This document shows, in pieces, positions 53,982 through 64,000 of a DNA stretch of 64,000 bases; the first letter of the stretch is position 1; the number at the start of each line of letters is the position of its first letter. A model generated the notes under the pieces. That model did no database searches. It was not told the DNA's origin and saw only the letters and a program-made list of their open reading frames with translations. The stretch comes from Dryococelus australis (Eukaryota > Arthropoda > Insecta > Phasmatodea > Phasmatidae): positions 292,966,966 to 293,030,965 of the forward strand of contig CM057009.1 in the NCBI GenBank assembly GCA_029891345.1. Direction: 5' to 3'. Both the position numbers and the translations under genes were made by a program.

Positions 53982-56830
53982 GCCTGTTACGAAATGTTCC
54001 CTATTGACTAGGCTGTCGGCAGGCAAGTGAGTTACCTGGTGCTTGTTGGTGAACGACGTTGCAACGTGTTTCTTGACAGTGGTGCCATTTGCTGACATGT
54101 GAGGCTGAAGATCGCGGTAGGACAGGCTAATTCACTTCTGTATTATTAAGTATTCTATAATGCATACACACTTTTGGCTCAGTAGTTAGTCGCTAACTTC
54201 CCAGAGCTGGGTTTTATGTTTGAACTCAGGCCTAGGTAGGTGGCAATTTTACAGACAGTGATTTTCACTTGGAGAGATTGATGAACAGTTCCTCTGTGTG
54301 CAAATTTTATCGGGGTGTTCTCCTTCTCCTCTTCTTCATCTTGTTCTTCCACCAAGTCTAACCTCTTACTTCATCCATTCTTCGGGCTGTCCGAAACGAC
54401 GTTCGTCTCTCTTGTAGGTCAGCTGGAGCCAACATTAGCGCCAGCCCTTCTCACACATGTTATTTGACCTTCTTGAAGTGAGTGAGTGAAGAGTGAGTGA
54501 AGAGATATGGACTACTCTTAACAGCGAGACCTTGAGAGCCGAACTTGAAGTGAGGAACAACGTCCGGATTTACAGTTGCATCTCCACATAACATTTGCAT
54601 GTCCACAAAACATATATCGCTGATGCAAATTGTTTGCTAGCTATGTAGGGCTATCCTCAACTTCAGGTACAAACTTTGTGAAATGATTCGTTATGGAAAA
54701 TGGGGTACAAAACTTAACACGGCCTAACACCTTACGTTATTTGTAAAGGTTAGACACGTCCTTGACAAGTGGGAAGTACAAGCAGTTATTTGTCAAATGT
54801 TAGGAAGTAAGTGAGAAGAAACAACGATTTTGTGTATAGTGTTAGCCAGATTTGTTTAAATATTACGCCATAATCGATAAAAACCCAAGGGCAACACACT
54901 TTTGCTACTTAATAATATGGAAACTCGTAGTTTCCGAATGACAGGCGATGTTTTCACCCGCAACATGTTCACAGGCTGCAGATATCAAACATTGCGTGTA
55001 CAAGTTCTTTTCACATTCTTCCATAATTCTGCATTTACCAATATCTATGATAACATTTACTTTATGAAATTGTGAAATACAGAGATACAAAGACATCCTA
55101 CACTTTGGAAGGCAAGCAAAGTTTCTTACTTATGGAACTTAAGTACAACACTGTAGTTGTACAACTTTTATAGTTGATGCTGCTTCTGGATTTCATGTTA
55201 GACTATGTTTCGCTTTATAATAGTTCTAGTGTCAACCAACAATTTTTCTTATAGCAATAAAATTTAGATGCTGTAGATATCATATATGGTTTTATTGATT
55301 GGTTTGTATTTGTTTTATGTAGTTACTAAGAAAAAAAATTTTATTTTTTATTTTTTCCTATATGAAGGACAGAAAATAATCTGTGTTTTGTTTGACTATA
55401 TACAAGTATCATTCAGAGCAAAAATAAAATAAAAACTTTATAAATAATAAAATAATGTTTACGAGATTGTAATTTACATCACCGTATGCTATGTCATTCC
55501 GTAAGTATGATTGTCATAATGGTAGATATTTTACCCCGGATTGTGCATGTTTGCACCTTCGGACAGCAGCGACGGTGAACAACATTCTAGCCTGCTCCCT
55601 CAGTCCGCTTCAGACCAGATAAAGTATTATCAAAGCTACTGAGCTGAGTATTGGCACTACTGAGTACGAAACAAAAAATGTATGTTTTTGTTACAAATAA
55701 TTATTTGGAAACTCTGCACCTGAAATATCGTATAGCTTTAACATACTATTTTAGAAAAAGGTACATTTTCTATGTAGCTCAGTGTTTATAATAATTATGA
55801 AATATATAACACTTGCTTGTAAAAATTCAACATTAGTTTTACAAATTCTGAACTATGGTTTGGCGAAATTTTCTTCAATTTAGCTGTAGTGTCAGAAAAA
55901 CATCTTCGCCAACTAGTTTCAAAAGTATTTATTGTACAAATACGAAACAAAAACACAGTGTATGCGAGGTACTACACACGTGCGATGCTATTGAATCCAG
56001 ACTCCGTTTACAACGCCACAAATGTAAGAGTGCATTAAGAGCAGATATGATGCTTGATAATGGAGATCTCCTCTGTAAGAAGCCCATACGTTTTTCGCCA
56101 AAATATCACGTGCAGGCTAGTCCTTTCATCCTACGTGCACACATGGAACATTCCTTTGGTTAAGGTTGCGTGTCTTTTGAACTTCCCTTACATGACACTA
56201 CCAATCGGAATTAAGTTACTCCGATACTAAACATTTGTAATCCGCGGGAAGACACTTAATACGCGCAACAATTATGAACTCATCCAATCACCAAGGTATA
56301 TTTTACTGTTGAAGATAACATTTTCACTAGAATTGTGAATCCAAACACAAATTCAATAATTTCGAAATTCCCTTGTTTCCCCTTGCATCAGTGTAATTAT
56401 CCTTCCGTTTTTGCCACCGACTGCAGAAATATTTCTTGCTGATTAATAGCTAATTGTTTGTTTTTATACATAACCTGAAATCTTGACGCCCAGTGGAAAT
56501 TAATTCACATCACTTATGTCGAAGCGTTATCTGAACTACAGAACCATTTATTGGGGAGACATTGCACGGTATCATTACCTCGGGATTGTCATAGGTTCCT
56601 GCAATACATTATAATGATGTTCTCTATAGACACCTGCCAACTTTTAGTCTTTTAGTATATCGAGAAGTGATATAACTATAGCACACTAAAATGTATCGTG
56701 GAGTTCCTTGCACAAGCAGTTTATAAAGTTACCTTCAAAATGGCGCGGATTGTTTGGAAAAACATGGCTACGAGTGGCGCTGGAAACTTGAGCTATACAC
56801 CTGGGTAAAATACTTCAGAAAACCGTCAAT
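53982..56830. other. Intergenic, no gene recognised
   Basis: 54,470-54,510 contains AGTGAGTGAAGAGTGAGTGA. The frame at 55,855-56,163 (102 codons) has no recognisable domain. Nothing else is supportable. Confidence 0.4.
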
Positions 56831-56839
56831 AGGAACGAC

Positions 56840-57130
56840 TACCAGTCTGAGGGCTAAATCTATACTACCTCGCTCCCTCGTGAGTGAAGAGATTAGGGCG
56901 GCTCTTAACATCGAGATCTTGAGAGCTGTTGAGGGTGAAGCGAGGTATGGAGCAGCGCTCGAATTCAGAAGCGGGGGAAATGGGAAATCCCCGAGAAAAC
57001 CCGCTGACCAGCGGCATCGTCTGGCACGATTCCCAAATACGAATATCCCCGGGCATCCCGCCAGGAATCGAACCCGGTTCGCCTGGGTGGGAGGCGAGTA
57101 GTCTAAGCCATAACACCACCGCGGCCTCTT
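56840..57130 (-). repeat. tRNA-derived SINE-like repeat
   Basis: The minus strand begins GGCCGCGGTGGTGTTATGGC and has a B-box GGGTTCGATTCC (57,064-57,075 on +). It continues GGGATGCCCGGGGATATTCG and GTGCCAGACGATGCCGCTGG. Near-identical phrases TCGCTCCCTCGTGAGTGAAGA (56,873) and TCGCTCCCTTGTGAGAGAAG (57,129) bracket it and may be a target duplication or part of a longer repeat. The 115-codon plus-strand frame here (SGGNGKSPRKPADQRHRLAR) is the translated SINE. Such frames recur in polyneopteran insect annotations (recalled, not checked). Confidence 0.75.
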
Positions 57131-57145
57131 CGCTCCCTTGTGAGA

Positions 57146-57598
57146 GAAGATCATTCCAGTCGTTGGATAGGTGGTTCTGGTCAAAAGTATGCGCCCGGGC
57201 CTTCGAGCATTAGCTATCGCATTGCGTGGGTCGCTACGTGGCGCGACCATTGCACTCACTTACTTTTGTACAGAAGATAACAAGTCTGCGAGACAGACAA
57301 AAAGGATAAAACAACGTTTATCTTGGTTCTTGTCTAGTCTTTATTTATTCAAAGAAAAAAATTTTTAAGCGATGAGACATCCTGAATACCGTTAGCAAGG
57401 AACAATTTGGTTGCTCAGGGATCAACAATGGAATCATATCTGTAAGTGGGTCGAGTCATACTTTTGACATCTCCGCTTTTAACACAAAAGGGAACCACTA
57501 GGAACGTTAACTGTACATACAGCTATGAAGAACTAAACAAATGTAAACTGCATTTAGATTATCCGTCTCTTATGCAAGAAACTGTTCAAGTAATATTG
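57146..57598. other. Intergenic, nothing recognised
   Basis: Short frames only. Confidence 0.4.
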
Positions 57599-58017
57599 TA
57601 CTGTTCAAGGTAAAATGAGCACTTTTGAAGACTCTGCTTAAGGTCTACTTATATGCACGTTGTGTATTCTTCCGCCTTATGTAAAATTAACATTGCTATG
57701 GGCCTCATCACTTTATTCATGCGTCGGTGAAATGACGCCGAGAAATTATTAAGAAAGTAAATACTTTACAAAACTGCTCATTTTTACACTTCGGTGCATT
57801 TAAAAACAAAAAGCAAAAGAAATAATTAAAGTTATCGCAAATGGCTACCTAACACATTTTATTCGACGTTTAGATGTGGAACTACTTTCCATCCATCGTT
57901 ACCAACTTTACTGGGTGAATGACACTCAGTGCTCCCATTAAAACATTTGCATGCATCGTCAGTGACTTTTTCTAAGGTTCATTTCTATAGTGCTCGCTAT
58001 ATTGTGAACAGCCTTTA
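57599..58017 (+). mobile_element. ~420-bp TIR MITE, copy E
   Basis: TACTGTTCAAGGTAAAATGA on the left and ATTGTGAACAGCCTTTA on the right. The interior matches copies A and C (TTCTTCCGCCTTATG, TTTATTCGACGTTTAGATGT). It is non-coding. Confidence 0.85.
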
Positions 58018-59849
58018 TCAAACATGACTAATCAGCAATCAGGCCTTGCCGTCACATGAGCGGCCTTACCAGCAGCAAATAGCGTTTACGAATCACGCAG
58101 TACCCTGTGCAGAAACATCCACGTCACTGACTAGCGGATTTCAGTAAGTATGATACGGAAATGGTATAGGGACCTCTTATCGCCAAAGCAAATTTTACAG
58201 GAGAGATAAACTGCAAAGTTAGTATCAAGACAGTCGATTTTCAGTTGTTGAGAAAATAATATCCTAAGCAGAGCATCCAGCCTATGTCCATGAGTCCGAC
58301 AAATTAAACCGAGAAGCTTTAAATGCATTTGACTAAAGATTTTGTTTTTGCCGTACTAAAATTTTAAATATTTATATTCCTGCTAAACTTTGAGACAGAA
58401 GGGTGATTTGTGTATTTAATGTTCTTAATTTTGTACTCTAGTAAGATACATTAGAAAACAAAGTTCGAATTCAGACAACAATAGGTCCCCCCCCCCCCCC
58501 CCCCGCCCTCATCACTAATATGTAGGTTTCGATACTATGACATCAAAAATTAACAAAATATTCGCTCTGTAAACAAAACATTGAATAAATTAAATCAACC
58601 GTGCACCTAAATACGTCTTACAAGCATCAACCATGATTAGCAAACTTTGTATTCCATAGGCTAAAATGTATGAGCAAAATATATGGTTTTTCGGAGAGGG
58701 GCTGGACAAAAGTGGATTTTTTCTTGGTCGAAAGTTGTCGAATAGTTAGTCGAGAGGCTTTAGTTGTAAAACAACTAAAATCGGCTGTAGAATCTACAGT
58801 TTTTCTCAGTTATTTCGTTTCTTTAGGACAACTGCAAAAAAATTTTTCAAAACACAGTAATTTTGCGTTACTAAAATAGTGTACGAATAACCCCAAATAA
58901 AACTTCAAAAAAGTCACTAACTACCAAAATATTATACAAAATGACTTTCATAGTTTAGGATGAATTATTAAATATAATAAATTAAAGCACATGTGTATGT
59001 ATATATTTATTCTCCGTCTCTACCACAAACAACTATTTTTAAAACAGTCAGTGTTGAATACGCCAACAAATCTAGAAAATGTGTATAACCTAACTAACCG
59101 GTTATGTAAAATATTGTTCAATTGCTTACAACAGGAAACAGGCAATGTTTGACATTTGCACATCTTTACCCAGAGCAAGTGGTAATAAAGTCAATACTGA
59201 TACCAGACACAATGACATAGGTATAATGACAGGATACTAGTAGTCTTGAGAATTTCACTAACAGTAATTATTTTCACTTTAAAAAAATTTCGGAGTATAA
59301 CTTTATTACGTAGGCTCAGTTTACCTTGGTCAGAATCTAAATATTCGTTTAAGTATCAAATGAGGAAATGCACAATTATAGATTCAGATTCTATCAGTTA
59401 AACGTTTTTACAAGAATCTATTTTTTTTTTTTTTACAACTGTTATTAAAATATTAAAATTGTTATTCTTAGTGTACCCGAATGAGTGTGCTTATGTATAT
59501 TTATTACTTTATTTAACATACACTTCAATTTTTTACTTGAAAAAGAAACCATAGTAATGAGAAGTACCTCTACTGTAAACACGCACTGAAATTATATTTT
59601 AGACTTGGCACGTGAGCAGTAAAGGAATAACAAACGCCTAGCACGTTTAAGGCGATGGAATTGTAGGTGTACCCGGTTAGTTATAAAGCAGAGAAAACAA
59701 GTTGGTGATGTAACTAATGAGTTAATTTTCTCTATATGGGTGCTAATATTTATGAATTAAGTACTTAAAAATTTAAATAATATGTACGCCTTAAGATACC
59801 GTTAGCAGGAATATAATTTATGATGAAACCGAAATATATAAAACAAATG
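58018..59849. other. Intergenic, no gene recognised
   Basis: A poly-C run lies at about 58,487-58,504. No domain-bearing frame is seen. Confidence 0.4.
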
Positions 59850-60500
59850 GCCCAACCGGGAATCGAACCTAGGAAACTCCGTACTATAAGCTAACGTGCA
59901 ATCAACTCGATTACGGTAGTAGCACTACTACCATAATGCTCACAGATATCAACTTCAAGTTTAATAAGTCTACTGTTTTAAATCATTGAGTTTACTAACT
60001 TGAAATATTAACAGAGCATTCATTTCGAAAATAAGAGTCTGAGACACTTAAAATACATAAATTTACATTGCCTATAGCAGCGCTACTAGGCAAAGAAAAT
60101 TGTGTAACTAGGTTCATTGGTAACTGAGATACATAAAAACATCGTGTTCTTATTTGGTGCTACCTTACCGAATTGCCTAAAAGAATTTTCGTATGCGAGT
60201 CTTGTAATAGATACTCTCAGCGTAAAACGTTTCGTTGAATTTGTTTAAATTTTTTAATAGATATGACATATCAAAACATTTATTTATCCACCATTTTAAA
60301 ATCAATGACTGACCCCACTTAAACAGTGTAAGATCAGGGGAACATTCCATAAGATAGGACAATTTAAAAAATGATAAATTATTAATTTGTTTGAATTCTT
60401 TGAAAAATGTGTAGATAACCTTTGTCAATATTACTTTAATAAGCAAAATAAATATCACAATATACAACATATTTTCAGGGGGGGGGGGGGGGAAATGTAA
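59850..60500 (-). repeat. tRNA-like head and worn ~140-bp units, second copy
   Basis: 59,850-59,925 on the minus strand has GATTGCACGTTAGCTTATAG and B-box GGTTCGATTCCCGGTTGGG, clearly related to the head at 19,975-20,045. Next are ATCAACTTC blocks and GTAACTGAGATACATAAAAA, like the array units. A G homopolymer lies at 60,479-60,493. Confidence 0.6.
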
Positions 60501-60541
60501 AAATGTTACACTTGTCTCAACTTAGGCTTTAGGTATCATTA

Positions 60542-61193
60542 AATAGTACATTTTGATTCCCATGTTGGGACATAAACTTCTAACGTTTGTTTTAAATGGT
60601 CATTAGCACTTCCATCATCTTCGTACAGTTCAAAGATAAAACGTCCATTTATACTAACGTTGGCACGAGATTCATGAGCCCAGTCGTTGCACTCATCACA
60701 CATAAGCCCGGCGTGGTCGATAACTATAGAAGTCAAATATCCCTACTAATTACTGTATGTGTATCGAGTTTGGTGAAATTTGGTTTGCACGTTGAAAAGT
60801 TTTTTTTTTTAGAAGGGTACACATACGTACACTCACAGACATTTACATACACATACACATACAGGAAAGTAATCTCATAAGTCTTTCTTTCCTTCGGAAA
60901 GTAGGCTAACAATAACAATTGTGTTAACAAGTTCTCAAATTTCATTATAACGTTTGTTTTGTTTAGAGCTACTTTGGTGTAGTTAGGCGCATAAACACTG
61001 CAAGATGTTTCCCAAATTCCATTTCAAGAAGAAATTCTGGAGTTACGACTCCATACAAATGGTTTCCTGGAAACAAGTCAATAACGGCGTCCGCCCATTG
61101 GAGGGACAATGTCAAAACTGGAAGACGTATTAAGTGTATAAAATACACTTTCGAGTTACCATGTACTTGGTCAAATAATTTCAAAATTTTCAT
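60542..61193 (-). pseudogene. Unidentified coding sequence interrupted by a repeat
   Basis: Two minus-strand frames flank the repeat at 60,709-60,907. The upstream one (61,193-60,969) reads QVHGNSKVYFIHLIRLPVLT, then WADAVIDLFPGNHLYGVVTP and MEFGKHLAVFMRLTTPK. The downstream one, after the repeat edge, reads GLMCDECNDWAHESRANVSI and FIFELYEDDGSANDHLKQTL, and ends ESKCTI-stop. Both have varied, protein-like composition, so I suspect one gene or exon pair split by repeat insertion. I do not recognise the family. Confidence 0.35.
60709..60907 (+). repeat. Dispersed repeat with (CATA)n/(CA)n
   Basis: The plus-strand counterpart of 3,300-3,528: GCGTGGTCGATAACTATAGA, then a block encoding SLVKF, then poly-T, ACACATACG repeats, ACAGGAAAGT and the tail CTTTCTTTCCTTCGGAAAGT. 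Confidence 0.75.
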
Positions 61194-63508
61194 TATCCCA
61201 AAACCATATATTTAAAAATGTCCAGTAGCAGATAAATATTTCATTTTCATATTTTTAATTCTCTAAAATATAAGATGAACATTATTTTTATTGCCTGTTC
61301 AAAATGAAATACTTCTCTCACTAGCCCGTTTAATTTGAAAAAATCTCGTTGCTATAATCGTTTACTGTTAATGCCAGAAATGCTGTGCAAATGAAGCACT
61401 TTTAAGCAACAGTGGTACTCGAACCACTTTTGGCAGCCCCGCTAGGTAATCTGTCATATTTTAAATAAATACAATGCAAAAAAAAAATTTTCTTGTGTTA
61501 GACAAATATCAGACTCATCCATAAAATCAGTATGTATTTAATTATTGTTTAATGTAGTACGAAAAAAAAATTGAATCTATTACAGTTCATTATTTTCTAA
61601 ATAGCGTTTTTTCTTGCAGAGTCAGCTGACGATGCTCATGATTCTTTGCTCATATTCTGCCGGCCAAGACGCGTGTTGTCGTCTCTGACTTGTCCCACGC
61701 AATAAACCCTTGGCAGAGCTGCTCAAATGAATTTCACAAAAAAATTGCAGAATTACTCGTTCATTTACCAATCTTATTCATATTTTGTATGGAAATGAAA
61801 ACTGTCGTTTACAACGAGAGTTAAATTCATGTTAGTTTCGTTAATTGTATTCTAGGTACGTTAGTTGTCTGATTGTTGCTATGAGCCCCAGTCTCATACT
61901 GTTCACATCGTGCACATTCGTCATATCATGCTATTGCTAAGTTCCTTCCCCCTGCAATCGTATCGGTTATTCGCGTATATTTTTTCAGTGACGAATTTCG
62001 AACACAAATTTATGTTTGAAATTAGCTTTCAGGTTGACAACAATTTATTTAACAACTTAATTGCAATTATTCTTGTGTAATGTAGAATGCAATGCAACTT
62101 AAAATATGATAATGATATTTTAATGCATTTTGGTGGAAAAAATTTTAAAACACATACTATATTTTGTGTATTGGTGTTCACAAACGCAATTGATCTTTTG
62201 CACTCACGTGTTTGTTCTCGAAATTTCACACGTTTATATTTGTACTTGATAAATTTTAGAACAGGGAGGTTAACAAATATCTTGCCCTCATTATTGTAAT
62301 TAGTTTAACTCGATATTACCTTAGTAACCAAATGCGTAATATTGGAATGAAGAATATACCCTTCTTTTAGGGTGGCATAAATTCGAAACGAACTTACCTT
62401 GTATAGAATTTTATGATTATGAAATTAAATTGGTTATTTACTTATCTTCGTTAAAAATCCAATAATTACTCTCCTATTGATCATAAACATATTTCTTTTT
62501 CTAACATTAAGCTTATACTTTATTCATGCAGACATATATATGAAATGACGTATTAAAACCTTGAGTGTGAATACCTTAGAGTTACGGATACGCAGGTGCT
62601 CTAGCTACGAAACCTTGGTCCGTGATAAAAGTAGAGTGAGCGTGCCAATTCCGAGACCACTAAGTGAGACACGATGTCCTGAACAGTCTTACAACGATAA
62701 CCCCAATCAATAGTAGTCCCATAAGATTAACCTGGGAAGGGTTTCATCTCAATTAGAAACCCCTTATGCTCTGCAACCTGGAACACCTGCTCCGCACTTA
62801 GCTCCGCACTCGGCTCTGCGTGCTACATCTGCTCAATATACCTACACCCCGCCCTCAACCCTCCCTTCCTTCTTCACAATGAGATATACTGTGATTATCT
62901 ACGACTGATGACTGATACACTACCATTCCATCTCCACCCCTTCATGCACCTACACCCCCACCCCCTCCCCCCATCATCACCTGAGCTATGTTGTGATTAG
63001 TTTGTGTTAGATCGGGTCCTTGCTGCGAGATTCTAGGCTCTCTTCTCATCCGGTTATTTATTCTGGATGCTTGCTACACTATCACCCCACCCTTCCCTCT
63101 GCTGTCCTGTAATTGCTTGACCCCCCCCCCCCCCCCCCCCCCTTCTTCCAACATCCATCATCCATACACTCCTTCCAGCGAGGTAGGCTGTGTTCAGTTC
63201 CAAACTTGCTTGTTAGACAGCTCTGTTGTAGCCATTGGCCACCATATTAGTTTTAGAGTTGACCACCAGGAGCGCTGATGTCTCTTGATGCCGTCATTGG
63301 CCGCTAGGTAGCGCGCAAGCTCGATGAATCGATGAAATTGATATCTCGCATCGCCTGCCAGAGAGTGTGCGAGTCACTCGCCCGCCACAGCCAATGTTCT
63401 TTAATGCTATTATCTGTTACTACGAGCTCTGAGATCGGCTGTAAGCTTAAGACAGATTTCTGCATAATATAATAAATGTATAATACACTATTAAAAAAAT
63501 TTGCTTTC
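61194..63508. other. Intergenic, no gene recognised
   Basis: Poly-C lies at about 63,121-63,142 in a C-rich pyrimidine tract (62,840-63,160). No motif was recognised. Confidence 0.4.
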
Positions 63509-63800
63509 TGGTGGGGTTTGAACTGCGGACCCTTAGGCCGGTGTCACACTATGTGTTTGTGCCACTGTGGCTAAACAGGATGCCGTTTGACGCGATGGGC
63601 ACAACACATTGTTGTAAATATGAGGTGTCGCACTAGTGTGGCATTCACTAGTATGACACCTCGCATTTACTTCAATGTGTTGTGCTCATCCCATCAAACT
63701 GGAGCATTTTAGCCGCAGTGGAAAAAACGCATAGTGTGACACCGGCCTTAGGTCACCAGATTAACTGGCTCTCCGATCCTTCCATCTGAGCCGCCAAGAC
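63509..63800 (-). repeat. tRNA-like sequence split by a MITE
   Basis: With the MITE (63,536-63,747) and one TTA removed, the two sides, GGTGGGGTTTGAACTGCGGA and GGTCACCAGATTAACTGGCT, join into a tRNA-like block. On the minus strand it has an A-box-like GGCTCAGATGG and a B-box GTTCAAACCCC. It is probably an old tRNA pseudogene or SINE head. Confidence 0.5.
63536..63747. mobile_element. Foldback MITE with TTA duplication (Harbinger-like)
   Basis: GGCCGGTGTCACACTATG at the left is exactly inverted at the right as CATAGTGTGACACCGGCC, and complementarity continues nearly to the centre (TGTTGTGC, AAATGCGAGGTGTC arms). Direct TTA repeats at 63,533-63,535 and 63,748-63,750 are the target duplication. 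A 3-bp TWA target plus a GGCC-type terminus fit PIF/Harbinger-derived MITEs. Confidence 0.88.
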
Positions 63801-64000
63801 ATGAGTCGAAATGGAAGATTTAATAAGGTATGAAAAAAAAAAAAGAAACCCCTACGAACTAGTATATACAAAACGATTTTGTAGTATATATCATGATTGA
63901 ACAATCGATTAGTTGAAATGTAGTTTTATAAGAAAGTTAGGTATTTAATATATGTATATAACACTTAATTTTCAAACACAAATTTGTGAAGCGATATGTA

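Noticed and set aside
54470..54500. GAGTGAGTGAAGAG repeats as a regulatory array
   Set aside because: Too short and imperfect; simple local duplication.
56754..57259. 115- and 163-codon ORFs on opposite strands
   Set aside because: Both are translations of a tRNA-derived SINE (B-box inside), not genes.

Overview
This is non-coding-rich, AT-rich nuclear DNA of an arthropod. It contains long runs of microsatellite, tRNA-derived SINEs, a Tc1-like and a second mariner-related transposase relic, TIR MITEs, satellite-like tandem arrays and several decayed Polinton/Maverick elements. One SINE-type ORF (about 56.8-57.1 kb) and a second tRNA-headed SINE (26.1 kb) look like repeats of polyneopteran insects such as stick insects, cockroaches and locusts. 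The taxon is an inference from repeat style only. I see no convincing intact host gene.

Layout. 1-5.2 kb: intergenic DNA, an inverted dispersed repeat (3.3-3.96 kb), a ~100-120 bp tandem repeat and a long (CT)n. 5.2-13.8 kb: Polinton remnant 1, with decayed PolB on +, a fused stub of minor capsid gene and packaging ATPase, then on - integrase with chromodomain, fibre-like protein, adenain-like protease, a small Gly/Ala-rich protein and a PLA2-domain protein, and finally the first codons of the major capsid gene on +. 14.0-17.8 kb: a foldback element, a ~118 bp tandem array and a second degenerate minisatellite. 19-22.7 kb: a MITE and a tRNA-headed array of ~140 bp units. 26.1 kb: SINE. 29.2 kb: transposase relic. 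30.1-31.05 kb: a third Polinton fragment (PLA2 gene only). 32.4-36.5 kb: a zinc-finger ORF relic, a proline-rich ORF, an ~87 bp tandem repeat and AAGATGGCGGC-motif DNA. 38.1-39.6 kb: three related MITEs in a row, followed by a Tc1 relic.

40,781-53,975 is Polinton 2, the centrepiece. It runs AG...CT, is flanked by a 6-bp GCGGTT duplication and has ~560-bp terminal repeats. Gene order is small unknown protein (-), major capsid (-), PLA2 protein (+), mu-like protein (+), protease (+), fibre (+), paralogue of the small unknown protein (+), zinc-ribbon protein (+), PolB (+), penton-like minor capsid (-), packaging ATPase (+). I find no integrase in it. Every gene I can read is broken by stops or frameshifts, so both elements are fossils of a virus-like transposon.

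How the parts fit. PolB would self-synthesise the element and integrase would insert it. Major and minor capsid proteins, protease, packaging ATPase, PLA2 protein and fibre would form a virion. The two Polintons share a closely similar capsid module but carry PolB genes of different types, and the module lies in opposite orientation relative to PolB. Many of their genes begin at a shared TTATAAATRAA box. 54-64 kb: intergenic DNA with a SINE, a fifth MITE, a second tRNA-headed repeat copy that interrupts an unidentified ORF, and a Harbinger-type foldback MITE nested in a tRNA-like sequence.
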